DNA from: CAZAYB01 sp964489215
GTDB taxonomy: Bacteria > Planctomycetota > Phycisphaerae > Sedimentisphaerales > Anaerohalosphaeraceae
Length of the DNA stretch: 7,541 nt
Assembly: GCA_964489215.1 (NCBI GenBank)
Contig: CAZAYB010000155.1
Coordinates: 1-7,541 of the forward strand
Direction of reading: 5' to 3'
The position numbers and the translations under genes are program-made. Each line of letters opens with the position of its first letter. Within the stretch, counting starts at the first letter, position 1. The notes beneath the pieces were generated by a model. It saw nothing but the letters and a program-made list of their open reading frames with translations, was not told the origin of the DNA and did not search any database. Below are positions 4,927-7,541 of the stretch, piece after piece.

Positions 4927-5760
4927 TTAATCTTTCTTTTTGGAAGTCAGCTTACAAAAGAGCAGGCTTGATTCAAATAGAATATACAGTGGTAAAGCCA
5001 GTGAAATTTGAGAAATGACATCGGGGGGTGTAAGCATTGCTCCAGCTACTACCAATCCCAAAATAATAAACTTTCTTGCTTTTTTAAGAGCTGAAAGGGG
5101 TACGATACCGAGTTTTTCCAGGCCCACGACCAATATGGGCAATTGAAATGCCAATCCGAATACCAAGGTCAGCATCAGTATAAAGTCTACATATTTCTGG
5201 AAAGTCCACTGGTTGATGACGAACTCGACTCCTGGGTTGAATTTTAAGAAGAAAAGCATAGCCATTGGCCCGACAACGGTGAGGAAAAAGACAGTTCCGG
5301 CGATGAACAGAACTGCGCTTACAGGTGTTATGATATAGACGTATTTTTTTTCGTGGGCATACAGGCCAGCAGATATAAAGGCCCACATATGGTAAAAGAC
5401 CCAGGGGCTTGAAAGTATCAGGCCAAAAATAAGGCATGTTTTGATGTAGACCAAAAATGTTTCGGCAGGCTGAATGGCTTGCAGGGTTGGCGGATACTTC
5501 CATTGCTTCTGGTCTTCTTTTAGGATAAGTGAATTATTGTTATCTGTGCCGTTTGGGTCAGTGACCTGTGGCTTATAAGCTTTTGATACAGCGAATTTAT
5601 ATGGAATTGTTATTGTTTTAATGAGTATAGAACCGAAGAAGAGGCAGACTATCAATCCGACTCCGATGCCAATAAATGCCAATATGAGCCTTGCACGGAG
5701 CTCCTCAAGATGGTCGCCAAGGCTCATTTGCACCAGATTTTCTTGGTCTTTGTTTGGCAA
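4927..5760 (-). CDS. tatC: Twin-arginine translocase subunit TatC
   Basis: TatC is the six-helix receptor that recognises twin-arginine signal peptides. The 277 residues contain the N-terminal HLEELRAR (17-24), YAHEKK with E137 (the conserved periplasmic-loop glutamate), FGLAFQLP (201-208) in helix 4 and TPPDVISQ (244-251). Helices lie roughly at 24-49, 103-125, 143-167, 189-213, 228-241 and 247-267. The first periplasmic loop carries an insertion (about 55-95, polar and Asn/Lys-rich) compared with E. coli TatC. At the helix-4 position where E. coli has Glu there is Gln (Q206), a substitution I recall in other TatC lineages. The start is a TTG at 5760 with GGAA upstream, 14 bp after the SDR stop; ATG 5727 is the alternative and would begin MSLGDHLEEL. 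It is an operon partner of the upstream SDR. Confidence 0.95.
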   Translation of the reverse strand: MPNKDQENLVQMSLGDHLEELRARLILAFIGIGVGLIVCLFFGSILIKTITIPYKFAVSKAYKPQVTDPNGTDNNNSLILKEDQKQWKYPPTLQAIQPAETFLVYIKTCLIFGLILSSPWVFYHMWAFISAGLYAHEKKYVYIITPVSAVLFIAGTVFFLTVVGPMAMLFFLKFNPGVEFVINQWTFQKYVDFILMLTLVFGLAFQLPILVVGLEKLGIVPLSALKKARKFIILGLVVAGAMLTPPDVISQISLALPLYILFESSLLFCKLTSKKKD

Positions 5761-5774
5761 TGAAGTTTTTCCGA

Positions 5775-6509
5775 TTAACCCGCGATCAAATGGTAAATTC
5801 TTTTTAGAAAATTTCTTATCGCTATTTTAACGGCCCCTGCAGAATCTCTGCGTGCCAGTGCAACGATGTAATCAGCGATATCCTCAGGTCTTAACATCTG
5901 CCTTTTTGGAGGTTTTTTATTATATGGTTCGAAGAACTCTGTGTCCACTCTTGCAGGGTGTATAGTTGAGCATTTTATGTCACACTTTTTAAGCTCGCAT
6001 TTGAGCGATCTCATAAAAGCAGAAACACCGTGTTTTGAGGCACAATAAGCTGAATAGCCCGGGAGTACGAATTTGCCCGCGATGGAGGAAACAGTGATGA
6101 TGTGCCCTGTTTTTTTTGCGTGTATCATTTGCAGGACCGCTTGTCTTGTGCACATGTATACGCCAGAGAGGTTCGTTTCAATTATTCTCTTCCATTGTCC
6201 GAGATTGGTTTCTGTAAGCAGGGATGGTCTACCGACACCGGCGTTGTTTATGAGTATTTCGACCGGCCCGAAGTATTTTTCTGTTTCTTCGAAAAGGAAC
6301 TTTACGTTCTGCTGGTCGGTGACATCTGTCGGGACGCAAAGACATTTTGAAGGGTCTTCAAGGCTGCTCCTAATGCTTTCAAGACGGTCTGATCTGCGAG
6401 CAGCGAGCACGAGTTTTGGTCCGAGAGGTGCGAGCTTTTTAACCAGGGCCTGTCCTATTCCGCTGCTTGCGCCGGTGATAACTATTATTTTGTCGTTCAA
6501 ATCTATCAT
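5775..6509 (-). CDS. Short-chain dehydrogenase/reductase (classical SDR, probably NADP-dependent)
   Basis: This cytoplasmic Rossmann-fold oxidoreductase of 244 residues is of the classical SDR type. It has the cofactor motif TGASSGIG (12-19), AARRSDRLE (36-44) with arginines after strand 2 that favour NADP(H), D62-V63 near the adenine, NNAG (88-91), N113, and the catalytic S142, Y155 and K159 (YCASK). HPARVDTEFF (184-193) matches the usual PG/PxxVxT region. The C-terminal end is basic with some hydrophobic residues and could touch the membrane. The substrate cannot be predicted. ATG 6509 is the only reasonable start, as homology begins at residue 6, though the Shine-Dalgarno is weak. It is the first gene of a two-gene operon with tatC. 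No functional link to Tat export is evident. Confidence 0.9.
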   Translation of the reverse strand: MIDLNDKIIVITGASSGIGQALVKKLAPLGPKLVLAARRSDRLESIRSSLEDPSKCLCVPTDVTDQQNVKFLFEETEKYFGPVEILINNAGVGRPSLLTETNLGQWKRIIETNLSGVYMCTRQAVLQMIHAKKTGHIITVSSIAGKFVLPGYSAYCASKHGVSAFMRSLKCELKKCDIKCSTIHPARVDTEFFEPYNKKPPKRQMLRPEDIADYIVALARRDSAGAVKIAIRNFLKRIYHLIAG

Positions 6510-6571
6510 AATAGACGGTCATCCATATAAAACAATGGTTTACTGTATTTATGTTACAGAAAAAAAAATAT

Positions 6572-6608
6572 TTTGCAATTGTAAATTGTGAGCAAAGATA
6601 TTGCAATT
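6572..6608. promoter_or_regulatory. Dyad and direct repeat in the divergent intergenic region, possible operator
   Basis: Between the divergently read SDR and small membrane protein genes, TTTGC (6572-6576) is mirrored by GCAAA (6592-6596). Inside lies CAATT-gta-AATTG (6576-6588), giving a dyad centred near 6582. TTGCAATT occurs twice, at 6573-6580 and 6601-6608, and the second copy overlaps the candidate -35 of the plus-strand gene. A regulator binding here could control both directions. AT-rich sequence makes such dyads fairly easy by chance. Confidence 0.35.
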
Positions 6609-6628
6609 TTCCGGATTAAGGTTATGAT
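6601..6628 (+). promoter_or_regulatory. Candidate promoter of the small membrane protein/azoreductase operon
   Basis: TTGCAA (6601-6606; 4 of 6) is followed after 16 bp by TATGAT (6623-6628; 5 of 6). The predicted start lies at about 6634-6636, on top of ATG 6635. This geometry is the same as at xseA (16-bp spacer, 6 nt from -10 to ATG). If the promoter is real, the TTG start at 6629 cannot be used from it. Confidence 0.45.
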
Positions 6629-6877
6629 TTGAGTATGATGGCAGGTATAAAAATTTTGCTGCTTTTAGCCGGCGGTATAGGATTTCTGGGGTTTATAGGG
6701 TGTTATATCTATGTAAAGCTTAAAATGCGGGGTTCGGAACTCGATGATCTGGAGGAATATCATTTCGAGTTTGAGGATCATCATCCGGGGTTGTCCAAAT
6801 ATGAAAAGCTGGAAAAGGCTTATTATAAGGGTGCGGTTATTTCAGCAGTGATGTTATTTGCAGGGCTTGTATTGTAA
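6629..6877 (+). CDS. Small two-helix membrane protein, unknown function
   Basis: I do not recognise this family. The 82 residues have a hydrophobic helix at about 6-29 (IKILLLLAGGIGFLGFIG), a polar, acidic and His-containing middle (about 36-60, with EEYHFEFEDHHPG) and a second hydrophobic segment at 66-82 that ends the protein. It should be a membrane hairpin with the acidic loop on one face. Starts compete: TTG 6629 has AAGG 7 nt upstream, while ATG 6635 or 6638 would suit a leaderless mRNA from the TATGAT at 6623-6628. The protein is barely changed either way. Its stop is 27 bp before the azoreductase gene, so they are likely co-transcribed. A link to redox or metal handling is only a guess from the neighbour and the His/acid loop. 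Confidence 0.75.
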   Translation: MSMMAGIKILLLLAGGIGFLGFIGCYIYVKLKMRGSELDDLEEYHFEFEDHHPGLSKYEKLEKAYYKGAVISAVMLFAGLVL

Positions 6878-6904
6878 AACTTTTAATGAAAGGGGGCGCC
6901 GATT

Positions 6905-7531
6905 ATGGCTAAATTACTTTATCTTAAATGTTCGCCGAGAATGGACAGGTCACACTCTGTAAAGGCGGCGGATGCGTTTGTGAGTGAATTTTCAAACAGG
7001 AATCCTGATTGGCAGGTTGAGAGGGTGGATATTTTTAAAATGGACCTGCCTTCGTTTGACGGTCTGACTGTGGAGGCGAAGTATTTGATGCTGCACGGCA
7101 AGGAGCATGACAGGGAGCATGGGCAGGCTTGGCATGAAGTTGAGAAAGTGATTGAGCAGTTTACAAGTGCGGATAAGTATGTTTTGGCGGTACCGATGTG
7201 GAATTTTGGTGTTCCGTACCGTTTGAAGCAGTATATAGATGTTGTGGTACAGCCGGGCTATACTTTTGAAGTTACAGATGAAGGTGAGTACAGGGGGCTT
7301 TTGGAGGGCAAGAAATATATAGCTGTTTACGCCCGCGGGGGAGAGTATGTTGGGGATAAGGCAGCTTTTGATATGCAGAAAAGTTATGTCGAGCTGATCA
7401 TGGGTTTTATGGGTATCGACAAGGCAGAGGCTTTGATCGTGGAACCGACTTTGATGGAAGGGCCTGAGACGGCAAAACAAAAGGAACTGGAAGTTATCGA
7501 AGAGGGTAAAAAAAGGGCTGGGAGTTTTTAA
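6905..7531 (+). CDS. azoR: FMN-dependent NADH:quinone oxidoreductase / azoreductase
   Basis: AzoR-type flavodoxin-fold enzymes use FMN and NADH to reduce quinones by two electrons and azo dyes as artificial substrates. They are cytoplasmic homodimers that protect against quinone or thiol stress. The 208 residues fit the family. SPRMDRSHS (10-18) is the FMN phosphate loop, PMWNFGVP (97-104) followed by LKQYID (107-112) is the flavin-binding signature, and ARGGEY (143-148) is the second flavin loop. ATG 6905 has AGGGGG 8 nt upstream. The sequence is complete, ending in TAA at 7529-7531. It follows the small membrane protein gene by 27 bp. Its physiological acceptor is unknown; the gene symbol reflects family membership, not proven orthology. 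Confidence 0.9.
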   Translation: MAKLLYLKCSPRMDRSHSVKAADAFVSEFSNRNPDWQVERVDIFKMDLPSFDGLTVEAKYLMLHGKEHDREHGQAWHEVEKVIEQFTSADKYVLAVPMWNFGVPYRLKQYIDVVVQPGYTFEVTDEGEYRGLLEGKKYIAVYARGGEYVGDKAAFDMQKSYVELIMGFMGIDKAEALIVEPTLMEGPETAKQKELEVIEEGKKRAGSF

Positions 7532-7541
7532 GACCCAGCCG
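7516..7541 (+). terminator. Terminator hairpin overlapping the azoreductase stop, cut by the window end
   Basis: GGCTGGG (7516-7522) pairs perfectly with CCCAGCC (7534-7540) around an 11-nt loop. The left arm lies within the last codons of the azoreductase gene and the stop codon is in the loop. A run of seven A residues (7508-7514) precedes it, which would give a U-tract for transcription from the other strand. The plus-strand U-tract, if any, falls beyond the window. Confidence 0.65.

Noticed and set aside
6073..6591. 172-residue plus-strand frame opposite the SDR
   Set aside because: Antisense to a gene with all SDR catalytic and cofactor motifs; composition is that of a shadow.
6992..7480. 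162-residue minus-strand frame opposite the azoreductase
   Set aside because: Antisense to an intact AzoR-type enzyme; no ribosome binding site or family resemblance.
1..7541. CRISPR array, insertion sequence, prophage or toxin-antitoxin system
   Set aside because: No regularly spaced repeats, transposase, integrase, phage or toxin motifs are visible. The tRNA gene has no integrase or att-like duplication nearby.

Overview
This is a dense stretch of bacterial chromosome with about ten protein genes, one tRNA, and no sign of phage or insertion sequences. Composition is moderately AT-rich. The TatA/TatC genes imply an energised membrane with an exported compartment. The TatC has a long insertion in its first periplasmic loop, and a CE7 esterase and Rcp1-like receiver proteins lie nearby. 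My best guess is a planctomycete (Phycisphaerae-like), but this rests on remembered protein resemblance, not on any search, so treat it as tentative.

Layout. Positions 1-126 hold the tail of an upstream plus-strand transcript and its strong intrinsic terminator. Positions 196-2032 (plus) carry xseA (exonuclease VII large subunit), a tRNA-Leu(UAG) and xseB (small subunit); the tRNA sits between the two subunit genes. Positions 2033-2400 are a gene-free gap between convergent units. It contains a cluster of nested hairpins, direct repeats and an AT-rich inverted repeat, and is the best candidate here for an undescribed structured RNA. Positions 2401-3326 (minus) encode two tandem paralogous single-domain response regulators behind a good sigma70-like promoter. 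Positions 3458-4414 (minus) encode an acetyl-xylan esterase/cephalosporin-C deacetylase-type hydrolase. Positions 4588-4809 (plus) are tatA. Positions 4927-5760 (minus) are tatC, convergent with tatA and preceded in the same operon by a short-chain dehydrogenase (5775-6509). Positions 6629-7531 (plus) carry a two-helix small membrane protein and an FMN-dependent azoreductase/quinone reductase, ending in a terminator whose stem overlaps the azoreductase stop codon.

How the genes work together. XseA and XseB form exonuclease VII, which degrades single-stranded DNA. TatA and TatC are the core of the twin-arginine translocase and are read from opposite strands toward each other. The two receivers probably belong to one phosphorelay whose kinase is outside the window. 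The SDR and the azoreductase are NAD(P)H-linked redox enzymes read divergently from a shared intergenic region at 6510-6628. The esterase suggests use of acetylated carbohydrate. Candidate promoters for xseA, tatA and the small membrane protein share a TTGC-type -35, and two of them place the start codon exactly 6 nt after the -10, which would fit leaderless mRNAs.
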